Notes under the pieces: model-generated | Seen by the model: only the letters and a program-made list of their open reading frames with translations | Databases searched by the model: none | Told to the model about the DNA's origin: nothing | Shown: positions 31,572 to 39,512 of the stretch, piece by piece | Layout: each line of letters begins with the position of its first letter | Numbering within the stretch: the first letter of the stretch is position 1 | Made by a program: the position numbers and the translations under genes | Origin: Fictibacillus phosphorivorans | Lineage (GTDB): Bacteria > Bacillota > Bacilli > Bacillales > Fictibacillaceae | Direction: 5' to 3' | Length of the DNA stretch: 64,000 nucleotides | Assembly (NCBI RefSeq): GCF_001619875.1 | Contig: NZ_LRFC01000038.1 | Location: 310,001 to 374,000 of the forward strand

Positions 31572-32584
31572 ATGAACGGTATTCAAGACAGGAACTATTT
31601 CGCCCGATCGGTAAAGAGGGGCAAAATAAAATACGGCAAAAGAGCGTACTGATCGTTGGAGCAGGAGCCCTAGGCGCAGCAAGTGCGGAATCGCTTACAC
31701 GAGCGGGTGTAAAACGCATTGTCCTCGTTGACCGGGATTATGTAGATTGGACGAACCTGCAGCGCCAGCAGCTGTATACGGAGAATGATGCAAAACAACA
31801 GCTTCCAAAAGTCATTGCTGCTAAAAACAGGCTAGCCGAAATCAATTCAGAGGTAGAAATCCAGGCACATGTGATGGATATGGGAATTGAAGAAGCAGAA
31901 GAGCTGATCAAGGGAATCAATCTTATACTAGATGCAACGGACAACTTTGAAACACGGTTACTCATCAACGACCTGTCTCAAAAATATAAGGTGCCTTGGA
32001 TTTACGGGGCATGTGTCGGGAGCTACGGCATCTCCTACACCATCATTCCCGGGCAAGGGCCATGCCTGAACTGTTTTATAAATAAAATTCCAGCGTACAA
32101 CCAAACGTGTGACACAGCTGGAATCATTGCACCTGCTGTTCAAATGGTAACCGCTTATCAGACAGCAGAGGCATTGAAAATTTTAGTCGAGGATTTTCAA
32201 GGCGTCCGGCGGAAAATCGTAACGTTTGATCTCTGGGAAAATCAGCACGTGCAGCTTGGAATGGAAAAGGCGAAGAAAGAGGATTGTCCATCATGCGGAA
32301 AGAATCCGACGTATCCTCATCTAGAAAAAAACGCAGCGTTAAAAACGGCTGTACTATGCGGACGTGATACGGTTCAGATTCGGCCATCCTTCAACCGCGA
32401 GATCGATTTAAAAGAAATGGAACAAAGACTCTCACCACATGGAAAAGTCCGCCGAAATCTGTATTTGCTCGAATTGCAAAATGGCAGCCGCCGCCTTGTG
32501 CTTTTTAAAGACGGACGAGCGCTCGTTCATGGAACGAAAGATGCAGCAGAAGCAAAGTCTCTTTATCACCGGTTTCTAGGGTGA
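31568..32584 (+). CDS. thiF: ThiF/MoeB/HesA-type adenylyltransferase
   Basis: A 338-aa E1-like enzyme that adenylates the C-terminal glycine of ThiS. The ATP-binding Rossmann loop is [20 protein letters not shown]; the metal/adenylate Asp is in [10 protein letters not shown]; zinc-binding Cys pairs are CLNC and CPSC. The C-terminal 75 residues ([20 protein letters not shown] to the end) are the small extra domain seen in Bacillus ThiF/MoeB, similar to a degenerate rhodanese without its Cys loop. GTG start 31568. This is the last gene of the thi operon; thiD and tenA are absent from the cluster. Confidence 0.92.
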   Translation: MNERYSRQELFRPIGKEGQNKIRQKSVLIVGAGALGAASAESLTRAGVKRIVLVDRDYVDWTNLQRQQLYTENDAKQQLPKVIAAKNRLAEINSEVEIQAHVMDMGIEEAEELIKGINLILDATDNFETRLLINDLSQKYKVPWIYGACVGSYGISYTIIPGQGPCLNCFINKIPAYNQTCDTAGIIAPAVQMVTAYQTAEALKILVEDFQGVRRKIVTFDLWENQHVQLGMEKAKKEDCPSCGKNPTYPHLEKNAALKTAVLCGRDTVQIRPSFNREIDLKEMEQRLSPHGKVRRNLYLLELQNGSRRLVLFKDGRALVHGTKDAAEAKSLYHRFLG

Positions 32585-32586
32585 GA

Positions 32587-32615
32587 TAGAATAAAGCGCT
32601 AAATTCTTGTATAAT
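32587..32615 (+). promoter_or_regulatory. Promoter of the mifM-like/yidC2 operon
   Basis: TATAAT (32610-32615) with a weak -35 (TAGAAT-like) about 17 bp upstream, placed between the thiF stop and the arrest-peptide gene, so the pair has its own transcript. Confidence 0.55.
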
Positions 32616-32636
32616 GATAAGTAGGAGGTGATTTGA

Positions 32637-32924
32637 ATGATAGAGTTTTTAGACCTGTTATGTAATATGGATGCCTTGCTGTTATCCGTTAGTTTTGCGT
32701 TGACTTTTATCATCGTTGGGCAGCTTTATTCGTTTGTCAGTAGCTCTGTCGTCCACAAATCAAATCGACCTCAGAAAACGGCTGGGATTCAACTTGAAAA
32801 AGTGATGACAGATCCTCGCCTCGTTCAAAACTATTGCTTTATTCGTGACGAGATTGCGCGTAAGATGTTTAGAAAAGAAACGCCTGATGATAAAGAAGGA
32901 CACGTACACTCCTTGTTTGCTTAA
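32637..32924 (+). CDS. mifM: MifM-like regulatory nascent-chain protein (95 aa)
   Basis: This lies directly before yidC2 and has exactly the 95-residue length I recall for B. subtilis MifM, which senses YidC activity by stalling its own ribosome. It has one N-terminal membrane helix (about 11-39), a polar middle, and a C-terminal stretch R75-K76-M77-F78-R79-x-x-T82-P83-D84-D85. This lines up with the MifM arrest region (RKVFRxxSP plus acidic run) at the same numbering, though the I70, W73 and M80 I remember as important differ here. Its last codons (32909-32918) pair perfectly with the yidC2 SD. AGGAGGTGAT precedes ATG 32637. Function inferred from order, length, motif and RNA structure. Confidence 0.75.
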   Translation: MIEFLDLLCNMDALLLSVSFALTFIIVGQLYSFVSSSVVHKSNRPQKTAGIQLEKVMTDPRLVQNYCFIRDEIARKMFRKETPDDKEGHVHSLFA

Positions 32925-32944
32925 AGTTTTTTAAAAACAAGGAG
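32909..32944 (+). promoter_or_regulatory. Hairpin hiding the yidC2 ribosome-binding site
   Basis: CTCCTTGTTT (32909-32918, inside the mifM-like frame) is fully complementary to AAACAAGGAG (32935-32944), which holds the yidC2 SD. The 16-nt loop includes the mifM stop. A ribosome stalled near the end of the frame would open the stem and free the SD. Confidence 0.85.
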
Positions 32945-32953
32945 GAACCATTT

Positions 32954-33703
32954 TTGAAAAAGTATGTATCCATTCTCTTATTAATCGCTATTTCTCTGTT
33001 ATCGGGCTGCAACAGAACACCGATCACAGCAGATAGCACAGGTATCTGGAATCATTATTTCATCTATCCCTTTTCACAAGTTATAAAATATGCAGCTTAT
33101 CTATTTAACGATAATTATGGACTGGCCATTATCTTCTTAACCATCGTTATTCGATTCTTGATTTTGCCTTTAACACTAAAACAAACGAAAAATCAGGAAA
33201 AAATGAAAAAGTTACAGCCGGAAATTAAACAGCTTCGAGAAAAATACAACGGCAAAGATCGTGAGTCTCAGCTCAAATTACAAAATGAACTCATGACAGT
33301 TTATAAAAAACACGAGGTGAATCCCTTATCAATGGGATGTCTGCCTCTTTTGATCCAAATGCCTATCTTGATGGCCTTCTATTATGCCATCATCAAAACA
33401 AAAGAAATCGCACTGCACAACTTCCTTTGGTTTAACTTAGGAACAGCAGATCCTCTACATCTGCTACCGATACTAGCGGCCATCACAACGCTCGTTCAGT
33501 ATAAATTAAGCACAGCTGAGTTAGCAGCGGAAAATCCGCAGATGAAAATGATGGGTTACATCATGCCAGTCATCATCCTTTCATCAGCATGGAAGCTGGC
33601 AGCGGTATTGCCACTCTATTGGATGGTAGGAAATGTGTTTTTGACGATTCAGACCATTATATTAAAAAGAATGAAGAAAAAGACAACATCCACTAGCTCA
33701 TAA
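32954..33703 (+). CDS. yidC2: Membrane protein insertase YidC2 (OxaA2/YqjG-like)
   Basis: A 249-aa Oxa1/YidC insertase that helps membrane proteins fold into the bilayer. It has a signal peptide with lipobox (LLSGC, Cys19) and the five-helix core: NYGLAIIFLTIVIRFLILPL carrying the conserved hydrophilic-groove Arg, a cytosolic coiled hairpin (EKMKKLQPEIKQLREKYNGK), and MGCLPLLIQMPILMAFYYAI, then MMGYIMPVIILSSAW and PLYWMVGNVFLTIQ. TTG start; the SD AAGGAGG is sequestered in the upstream hairpin. Gene order with the arrest peptide marks it as the inducible second YidC, made when the main one (SpoIIIJ/YidC1) is limiting. Confidence 0.9.
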   Translation: MKKYVSILLLIAISLLSGCNRTPITADSTGIWNHYFIYPFSQVIKYAAYLFNDNYGLAIIFLTIVIRFLILPLTLKQTKNQEKMKKLQPEIKQLREKYNGKDRESQLKLQNELMTVYKKHEVNPLSMGCLPLLIQMPILMAFYYAIIKTKEIALHNFLWFNLGTADPLHLLPILAAITTLVQYKLSTAELAAENPQMKMMGYIMPVIILSSAWKLAAVLPLYWMVGNVFLTIQTIILKRMKKKTTSTSS

Positions 33704-33708
33704 ATGAG

Positions 33709-33742
33709 AAAACGACCAGACATTAAAATCTGGTCGTTTTTA
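33709..33742. terminator. Bidirectional terminator after yidC2
   Basis: AAAACGACCAGA / TCTGGTCGTTTT, perfect stem, T tracts on both strands, between convergent genes. Confidence 0.92.
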
Positions 33743-33758
33743 TTTTCAGCCAAAAACG

Positions 33759-34676
33759 TTATGCGGCATTTTTTTTGCGCAATCGTCTGTTTCGAATCTC
33801 TTCAACCGCACCAGATCCTAATAGGACTCCGGTGATGATGAGAAAAAATCCGAGGATATGCTGAAAAAGTATCTTTTCATCCAAAAACAAAACAGCACCG
33901 ACTAAAGCGAAGAACGGATTCAAGTTAATGAAGATTGACGCTTCAGACGCTCCGATTTTACCGATCGCTTCGTTATAAAGCATGTGCCCCATCGCTGTAG
34001 CAATACAGGCGGAAGCGAAATAGATGAGCCATAATGATACCGTTGAATTCTCAATCACTCCAGCAAATCCTTGAGGCTCCTCAATCAATCCAATCACAAT
34101 CAAGAACAGTGAGCCGATTACCATCATGTACCCAGTCATCAAGCGGGGATCCAGCGTGTGTGCGACTCTTTTTATTAAAATAAAACTAACGGCTTGCGTA
34201 AGAACAGACAAAAGGATGTACCCATCACCAAACGAAATGCCTGTTACTTGGCTGCCTTCTAAGACGATGAAGGCAACTCCAGAAAATCCTAGTAATAGTC
34301 CGACCGTCTTTAGCAGTGTTAACGGTGTACCTAAGAACGAAATGGCAAGGATGGTCGTGAGAAGCGGTGACATGCCCATGATCAAACCGCCGTTTGTGGC
34401 TGTTGTTTCGGTTAGACCGATCGACAGAAAATAATGATGCGCCAAAACATTAAAGATCGAAGCTAAAAAAACATACCAAAACTCTTTTTTCGTAAGTGTT
34501 CGAACCTTTTTTATAAGAGCGAGCAGCAGAAATACCGTTAACCCAGCGGTTAGAACACGAATCCCTGTGATCGTGACAGGCATGAAGTTCGTAACGAGAA
34601 TTTTCGTCGCTGTTACGTTAAGCCCCCATACCACCATCACAGAGAACAAAATAATATACGTACGATACGGTTTCAT
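33759..34676 (-). CDS. EamA family (DMT) transporter
   Basis: A drug/metabolite transporter of about 305 residues with ten helices in two EamA repeats. The first begins YIILFSVMVVWGLNVTATKI, and the second (about 150-285) includes GYILLSVLTQAVSFILIKRV and SIFINLNPFFALVGAVLFLD. The conserved E-A-S-I-F-x-N-L-x-P pattern closes the second repeat. The C-terminal tail is basic (RNRRLRKK). It likely exports amino acids or other small metabolites. The start is ATG 34676 or the adjacent GTG 34679. It is divergent from a second EamA gene, with a palindrome in its leader. Confidence 0.88.
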   Translation of the reverse strand: MKPYRTYIILFSVMVVWGLNVTATKILVTNFMPVTITGIRVLTAGLTVFLLLALIKKVRTLTKKEFWYVFLASIFNVLAHHYFLSIGLTETTATNGGLIMGMSPLLTTILAISFLGTPLTLLKTVGLLLGFSGVAFIVLEGSQVTGISFGDGYILLSVLTQAVSFILIKRVAHTLDPRLMTGYMMVIGSLFLIVIGLIEEPQGFAGVIENSTVSLWLIYFASACIATAMGHMLYNEAIGKIGASEASIFINLNPFFALVGAVLFLDEKILFQHILGFFLIITGVLLGSGAVEEIRNRRLRKKNAA

Positions 34677-34699
34677 CACGTCATCTTCTTTCTTCTGCT

Positions 34700-34717
34700 T
34701 TTACTTCATGAAGTAAA
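34700..34717. promoter_or_regulatory. 18-bp perfect palindrome in the divergent EamA region
   Basis: TTTACTTCATGAAGTAAA lies 24 nt upstream of the minus-strand EamA start. Its symmetry and place suggest an operator for a dimeric repressor. No regulator gene is adjacent. Confidence 0.5.
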
Positions 34718-34966
34718 GTATTAAAATGATTTTAGTTTCCATTGTACAGCATTGTCGAGGTTTTTACAGAAAAAAAGCTTACATTTTTACAGTTTGAGCC
34801 GAAATGACCATATCTCCTTCATAAATAGTCTGATAGAGTGGGATAAAATGATTTTGAAAAGTGTGAAGTTGCTACTTTTGCCTTGTGACTTACTGCTGTC
34901 AGGTTTATCGAATGGCCTTTATTTTTGAATTTAGACATAATTACATAAAAAAGGTGTGATCATTAC

Positions 34967-35884
34967 ATGAAAAAAATGAACCCATATGTACTTCTAGTTG
35001 TCGCAACCTTAATCTGGGGAGGCAATTTCGTGATTGGACGAGCCATCACGAGCAGTTTACCGCCAGTTACACTCTCTTTTTTGCGATGGTGCACAGCATT
35101 CATCATATTTCTTCCATTCGCGTGGCCCTTTCTGCGTAAAGAATGGCAGGTGGTAAAAAAGGAGTGGCGAATTGTACTACTCATGGCACTGACAGGCATC
35201 ACTGGATTCAACACACTTCTGTACATTGCCCTTCATCATACAACTTCCATCAACGCTTCACTCGTAAACACGTCAACACCGATTATTATCTTTATTTTGT
35301 CTTTCATATGGCTAGGAGAGCGGCTGAACGCCAAGCAAATTTTAGGCGCCATTCTCTCAATAGCCGGCCTTCTGTTTATTATTTCAAAGGGCTCACTTGC
35401 GGTGTTGCTGCAGTTTTCCTTTAACAAGGGAGACCTGATCGTAATCGCGGCCGTTATTTGCTGGAGCATTTATTCACTGCTTATCAAAAGATATGCTGGA
35501 AAACTTCCCACATACAGTACGTTCACGGTTTCCATGGTTCTCGGAATCATAATCCTGCTTCCGTTTTTTATAAAAGAAGCTCAAAGTACAGATATCGTCT
35601 GGTCAGCTGGTTCTATCCTCACCATTTTATACACGGGAATCTTTGCCTCAATCGTTGCCTTCATGTCGTGGAACACAGCGGTAGAGCAAGTTGGACCGAA
35701 TAAAGCAGGTATTTTTTTGAACTTGATTCCCGTATTCGCAGCTATTTTTGCCGTACTGTTTATAGATGAAACACTCGCATATTATCAAGCGGCAGGTGGA
35801 GCGCTAGTCATACTTGGTGTCTATTTATCGACTCGTATAACGAAAAGAGAGAGACACAAGGTTACAGCAGAAAGAAGCCTTTAA
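34967..35884 (+). CDS. EamA family (DMT) transporter
   Basis: A 305-aa ten-helix transporter, also with two EamA repeats: YVLLVVATLIWGGNFVIGRA at the start, TSINASLVNTSTPIIIFILS closing repeat one, GDLIVIAAVICWSIYSLLIK opening repeat two, and NKAGIFLNLIPVFAAIFAVL closing it. It is clearly a different paralogue from the divergent gene on the other side of the 290-nt intergenic region. The ribosome-binding site AAGGTGTGAT precedes ATG 34967. Probable exporter of metabolites; substrate unknown. Confidence 0.9.
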   Translation: MKKMNPYVLLVVATLIWGGNFVIGRAITSSLPPVTLSFLRWCTAFIIFLPFAWPFLRKEWQVVKKEWRIVLLMALTGITGFNTLLYIALHHTTSINASLVNTSTPIIIFILSFIWLGERLNAKQILGAILSIAGLLFIISKGSLAVLLQFSFNKGDLIVIAAVICWSIYSLLIKRYAGKLPTYSTFTVSMVLGIIILLPFFIKEAQSTDIVWSAGSILTILYTGIFASIVAFMSWNTAVEQVGPNKAGIFLNLIPVFAAIFAVLFIDETLAYYQAAGGALVILGVYLSTRITKRERHKVTAERSL

Positions 35885-35989
35885 TCTGAAAGTAAATATT
35901 TTACAAAATTTTTGAAACTATCCATTGTATTCACTCGTAGAGATAATTGGGAAAAAGAGAGAGTTGAGATAGGAGGAGTTGGGAATTTC

Positions 35990-36940
35990 ATGACAACACA
36001 TACGTTAGAACTAAAAAACTTAACGAAAAGAATGAAGAACAAGACCATTGTGGATGATCTGTCTTTTTCGGTTAGAGAAGGGGAGATCTTTGGGCTGCTC
36101 GGTCCGAATGGTGCCGGAAAAACGACAACGATTCGAATGATTGTGGGGCTCATCTCAATAACAGACGGTGATGTTCTAATTAATGGTGACAACATTCGCG
36201 GAAACTATGAAAAAGCCATGGAACGTGTTGGAGCGATTGTTGAAAATCCGCAGCTGTATGATTATATGTCAGGATATAAAAACCTCATGCAATACGCGCG
36301 AATCATGCCGGATGTGACAAAAGAAAGAATCGATGAAGTCATTGAACTTGTCGATCTGAAATATGCCATTCATGACAAAGTCAAAACGTACTCGCTTGGT
36401 ATGAGACAGCGACTTGGAGTAGCGCAAGCCCTTTTACATAAGCCGAACGTGTTGATTTTAGACGAACCGACAAACGGACTCGATCCACAAGGAATTTATG
36501 ATCTAAGAAACTATCTGCGTCTACTCGCAAACAACGGCACATCTGTTGTCGTATCTTCTCACATGCTTGCTGAGATGCAGATGATGTGTGACCGCGTTGC
36601 TATCATTCAGCACGGAAAACTTGTACGAATTGACGAAATCACGAACCAAGAAGATGAAGCTGACGTAAAAGTTCACTTCCTGATTGAGGGAGATATTTCA
36701 CAGGCTAAACAAGTTATAGTGAAGATGAATGATGGACTTGCCGTGACTGAATCCGGCAATGAACTGATTGTGGAAGCATCTGACGTACGATTTATTGCAG
36801 AGTTGAACAAACAGCTTGTACTAGCAGGTGTTCTCGTTGTTGGTATTCAGCGTAAAACGAAGACGTTAGAAGAGCGATTCTTAGAAATGACGAGGAAAGG
36901 GGGCGATGTGAGTGAAGTGGCTGTCCCTGTTAACGAATGA
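35990..36940 (+). CDS. ABC transporter ATP-binding protein (BcrA-like)
   Basis: A 316-aa ATPase of an ABC-2 exporter. Walker A is LLGPNGAGKTTTIRM; the Q-loop region is VGAIVENPQLYDYMSG; the signature is YSLGMRQRLGVAQALLHKPN; Walker B is VLILDEPTNGLDPQGIYDLR; the switch His is in VVSSHMLAEMQMMCDRVAII. The V-E-N-P and S-L-G-M-R-Q-R-L-G elements are typical of the bacitracin-exporter BcrA and lantibiotic-immunity group. A C-terminal regulatory part follows (about 225-316). The start ATG 35990 has AGGAGG 13 nt upstream. It overlaps its permease by 29 bp. Confidence 0.92.
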   Translation: MTTHTLELKNLTKRMKNKTIVDDLSFSVREGEIFGLLGPNGAGKTTTIRMIVGLISITDGDVLINGDNIRGNYEKAMERVGAIVENPQLYDYMSGYKNLMQYARIMPDVTKERIDEVIELVDLKYAIHDKVKTYSLGMRQRLGVAQALLHKPNVLILDEPTNGLDPQGIYDLRNYLRLLANNGTSVVVSSHMLAEMQMMCDRVAIIQHGKLVRIDEITNQEDEADVKVHFLIEGDISQAKQVIVKMNDGLAVTESGNELIVEASDVRFIAELNKQLVLAGVLVVGIQRKTKTLEERFLEMTRKGGDVSEVAVPVNE

Positions 36941-37871
36941 GTGGATTAAGATTTTTAGCCGTGTGCGAACTTGGATTTTCCTTGCGCTTCCGATCATCAT
37001 CATTATAGGTGTTGCCGTCTATGATAAAGTGACGACGGATGAAGAAGTGAATAACAATTGGAAACAAGAACTGACTCAAACCACGAATGACGATAAAAAG
37101 GCACTTGAAGAAGCAAAGAAAAATGGTGATGATGCGTTTTATATTGAGATGCTCGAAACAAACATCAAGCAAAACGAATACGCCATTGCCAATAACATCT
37201 CGCCATATGAAACGACTACATGGCAATTTATGAAAGACATGGCACCGATCTCGTCTCTTATCGGATTGTTTGTGATCGTAGTGGCCAGTGATATCGTATC
37301 CAGTGAGTTTGCCAAGGGAACGATTAAGATGCTGCTCATTCGTCCGTATAGCAGATGGAAGATCTTATTGTCGAAATTCCTTGCCACATTAGGTTTTGCC
37401 TTTGTGATGTGGCTCGTTGTGATTGTGGCAACGTGGCTTGTTGGTGGGCTTGCCTATGGATTTGGTGGAATGGATCAATCGTATCTGATTGTAACCGAAG
37501 ACCAACAGGTAAAAGAACGACTGATTGTTGAGTACGTTTTTGCCAATATCGGTGTAGAGTTTATTGAATTGACGGCGCTTGTAGCTTTGTCGTTCATGAT
37601 TTCCACGCTGTTTATGAGTAACTCGGTCGCGATTGGGGTAGCGATGTTTACGCTGTTTGCAGGAAACACGATTGTGATGCTGCTCGCAACAAAAGACTGG
37701 ATCGTCTATACACTTTTTGCCAACATGGACCTTAGCGTTTTGATTGATGGGCAAAACCAGTTGATCAAGGACTTGACGCTGCCGTTCTCTATAAGTGTGC
37801 TTGCTGTGTATACAGCCGTGATGCTTGCGATTACGTTTACTGTGTTCCAGAAGCGGGATGTGAAAGCTTAA
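36912..37871 (+). CDS. ABC-2 type permease
   Basis: A 319-aa membrane partner of the preceding ATPase. It has one N-terminal helix (TWIFLALPIIIIIGVAVYDK), an extended outside loop of about 80 residues (Lys/Glu-rich), then five more helices including SSLIGLFVIVVASDIVSSEF, the coupling segment AKGTIKMLLIRPYSRWKILL, and a last helix FSISVLAVYTAVMLAITFTV. GTG start 36912 inside the ATPase gene implies coupling. The substrate may be a peptide antibiotic or a cell-envelope lipid, judged only by similarity of the ATPase to BcrA. Confidence 0.9.
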   Translation: MKWLSLLTNEWIKIFSRVRTWIFLALPIIIIIGVAVYDKVTTDEEVNNNWKQELTQTTNDDKKALEEAKKNGDDAFYIEMLETNIKQNEYAIANNISPYETTTWQFMKDMAPISSLIGLFVIVVASDIVSSEFAKGTIKMLLIRPYSRWKILLSKFLATLGFAFVMWLVVIVATWLVGGLAYGFGGMDQSYLIVTEDQQVKERLIVEYVFANIGVEFIELTALVALSFMISTLFMSNSVAIGVAMFTLFAGNTIVMLLATKDWIVYTLFANMDLSVLIDGQNQLIKDLTLPFSISVLAVYTAVMLAITFTVFQKRDVKA

Positions 37872-37878
37872 ATTTCTG

Positions 37879-37917
37879 AAGGAATGGCTCCTGTTGATAA
37901 GGGGCCGTTCCTTTTTT
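37879..37917 (+). terminator. Intrinsic terminator of the ABC-2 operon
   Basis: AAGGAATGGCTCC pairs with GGGGCCGTTCCTT (mostly paired) and is followed by TTTTTT. Confidence 0.88.
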
Positions 37918-37946
37918 GTAGGCAATAGAAGGGGGGGGAATCGTTT

Positions 37947-38062
37947 CTAGGCCGTAATTTGGATTTTATGGGCCGTTAAAAAAGTTTATAGTCCCTTAAT
38001 CCTTTTTTATAGGCCTTCAAAAACATTTATAGTCCCTTGAAAAATGGTTATAGGCTTTTCGC
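37947..38062 (+). repeat. Second intergenic array, 20/21-bp period
   Basis: TAGGCC/TAGTCC-type anchors at 37948, 37969, 37989, 38010, 38030 and 38051, spaced 21, 20, 21, 20, 21 bp. Two forms alternate (ATAGGCCTT and ATAGTCCCTT) with A/T-rich spacers, giving 41-bp doublets. The sequence is unrelated to the 931-1062 array but has the same architecture. Not a CRISPR. Confidence 0.75.
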
Positions 38063-38080
38063 CAAATATCGAAATCGTCA

Positions 38081-38116
38081 AAAGGACAGGTGCTCTCGTT
38101 GCCCCTGTCCTTTCTC
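38081..38116. terminator. Terminator 3' of aceA
   Basis: AAAGGACAGG / CCTGTCCTTT with extra GC pairs in the loop base. On the minus strand it ends the aceB-aceA transcript. Confidence 0.85.
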
Positions 38117-38146
38117 TATTAAAACTCCTACCCAACAATTCTATCT

Positions 38147-39433
38147 CTATGCTTTCTGTGACTGAAATTGGTCTTCTTCTGTAGATCCTCTTAGGGCCGT
38201 TGTGGAAGCTGTGCCGCCTGAAACAAGCTGTGTTACTTCGTCAAAGTAGCCTGTTCCTACTTCGCGCTGGTGGCGTGTTGCCGTGTATCCGTCGATTTCA
38301 CTATCAAACTCTCTTTGCTGAAGCTCAGAATAAGCACCCATGCCTCTTGACTTGTAGCCTTTTGCCAGTTCAAACATGCTGTGGTTCAGTGCGTGGAAAC
38401 CAGCCAACGTTACGAACTGGAACTTGTAGCCCATTGCCGCAAGCTGCTGCTGGAACGTTTCAATCGTCGCGTCATCCAGCTTCTTTTTCCAGTTAAAAGA
38501 AGGTGAACAGTTGTAAGCTAATAGTTTACCAGGGAACTGCTCGTGGATTGCATCGGCAAAACGCTGCGCTTGCTCCAAGTTTGGTTCACTCGTCTCACAC
38601 CAGATTAAATCTGCATATGGCGCATACGCAAGACCTCGCGCGATCGCTTGATCAAGACCAGCATTCGTACGGTAAAAGCCTTCAGCCGTTCGCTCACCTG
38701 TAATGAATGCGCGGTCAACAGGATCGATATCACTCGTTATCAAGTCTGCAGCATCCGCATCGGTACGCGCGATTAAGACAGTTGGCGTGCCCATAACATC
38801 AGCCGCAAGACGCGCTGAGATTAAGTTGCGCACCGCTGTTTGTGTCGGCAGTAATACTTTCCCACCTAGGTGACCGCATTTTTTCTCAGAAGATAATTGA
38901 TCTTCAAAGTGAACAGCAGACGCACCAGATTCAATCATGCCTTTCATCAGTTCGAATACGTTTAACTGTCCACCGAAACCAGCTTCTGCATCGGCAACGA
39001 TCGGGAGGAAGTAATCGACCTCATTTCCGCCTTCCATATGCTGAATCTGATCGGCGCGCTGAAGTGCAGAGTTGATGCGTTTTACCACGTGTGGCACGGA
39101 GTTTGCTGGGTACAAACTTTGGTCAGGATACATGTTTCCTGAAAGGTTGGCATCAGCTGCAACTTGCCAACCGCTTAAGTATACGGCTTTCAGACCTGCC
39201 TTTGCTTGCTGAACCGCCTGATTGCCTGTTAGTGCACCTAAAGCGTTTACATATGTTTCATTTTGAAGCAGATCCCAGAATTTTTCCGCACCCTTTTTTG
39301 CAAGTGTATGTTCAATATCAATGGATCCTCGCAAGCGAATAACCTCTTCAGCTGTATAGGGACGCTGAACTCCTGACCAGCGCTCTTCGTTTTGCCACAT
39401 TTCCTGTAATTTCTCCACACGTGATTGTTTCAT
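38147..39433 (-). CDS. aceA: Isocitrate lyase
   Basis: A 428-aa enzyme splitting isocitrate into succinate and glyoxylate, the first step of the glyoxylate bypass. The catalytic loop KKCGHLGGK (Cys186, His188) and the preceding VHFEDQ are intact, along with ADAEAGFGG for the metal-bound substrate and [14 protein letters not shown] 39433 has AAGGAGAG on the minus strand. It follows malate synthase with a 79-nt gap, forming an operon for growth on acetate or fatty acids. Confidence 0.97.
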   Translation of the reverse strand: MKQSRVEKLQEMWQNEERWSGVQRPYTAEEVIRLRGSIDIEHTLAKKGAEKFWDLLQNETYVNALGALTGNQAVQQAKAGLKAVYLSGWQVAADANLSGNMYPDQSLYPANSVPHVVKRINSALQRADQIQHMEGGNEVDYFLPIVADAEAGFGGQLNVFELMKGMIESGASAVHFEDQLSSEKKCGHLGGKVLLPTQTAVRNLISARLAADVMGTPTVLIARTDADAADLITSDIDPVDRAFITGERTAEGFYRTNAGLDQAIARGLAYAPYADLIWCETSEPNLEQAQRFADAIHEQFPGKLLAYNCSPSFNWKKKLDDATIETFQQQLAAMGYKFQFVTLAGFHALNHSMFELAKGYKSRGMGAYSELQQREFDSEIDGYTATRHQREVGTGYFDEVTQLVSGGTASTTALRGSTEEDQFQSQKA

Positions 39434-39512
39434 TTGTTTCTCTCCTTAAAGTTTTGGATTTTTTATTGTTGATTTCAAAAATGTGTAGCTTTAATTTTGC
39501 ATGAGGAAGAGG

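Noticed and set aside
37389-37925. 178-codon minus-strand frame antisense to the ABC-2 permease
   Set aside because: Composition (His, Arg, Asn-rich) and position mark it as a shadow frame; the terminator of the permease gene lies inside it.
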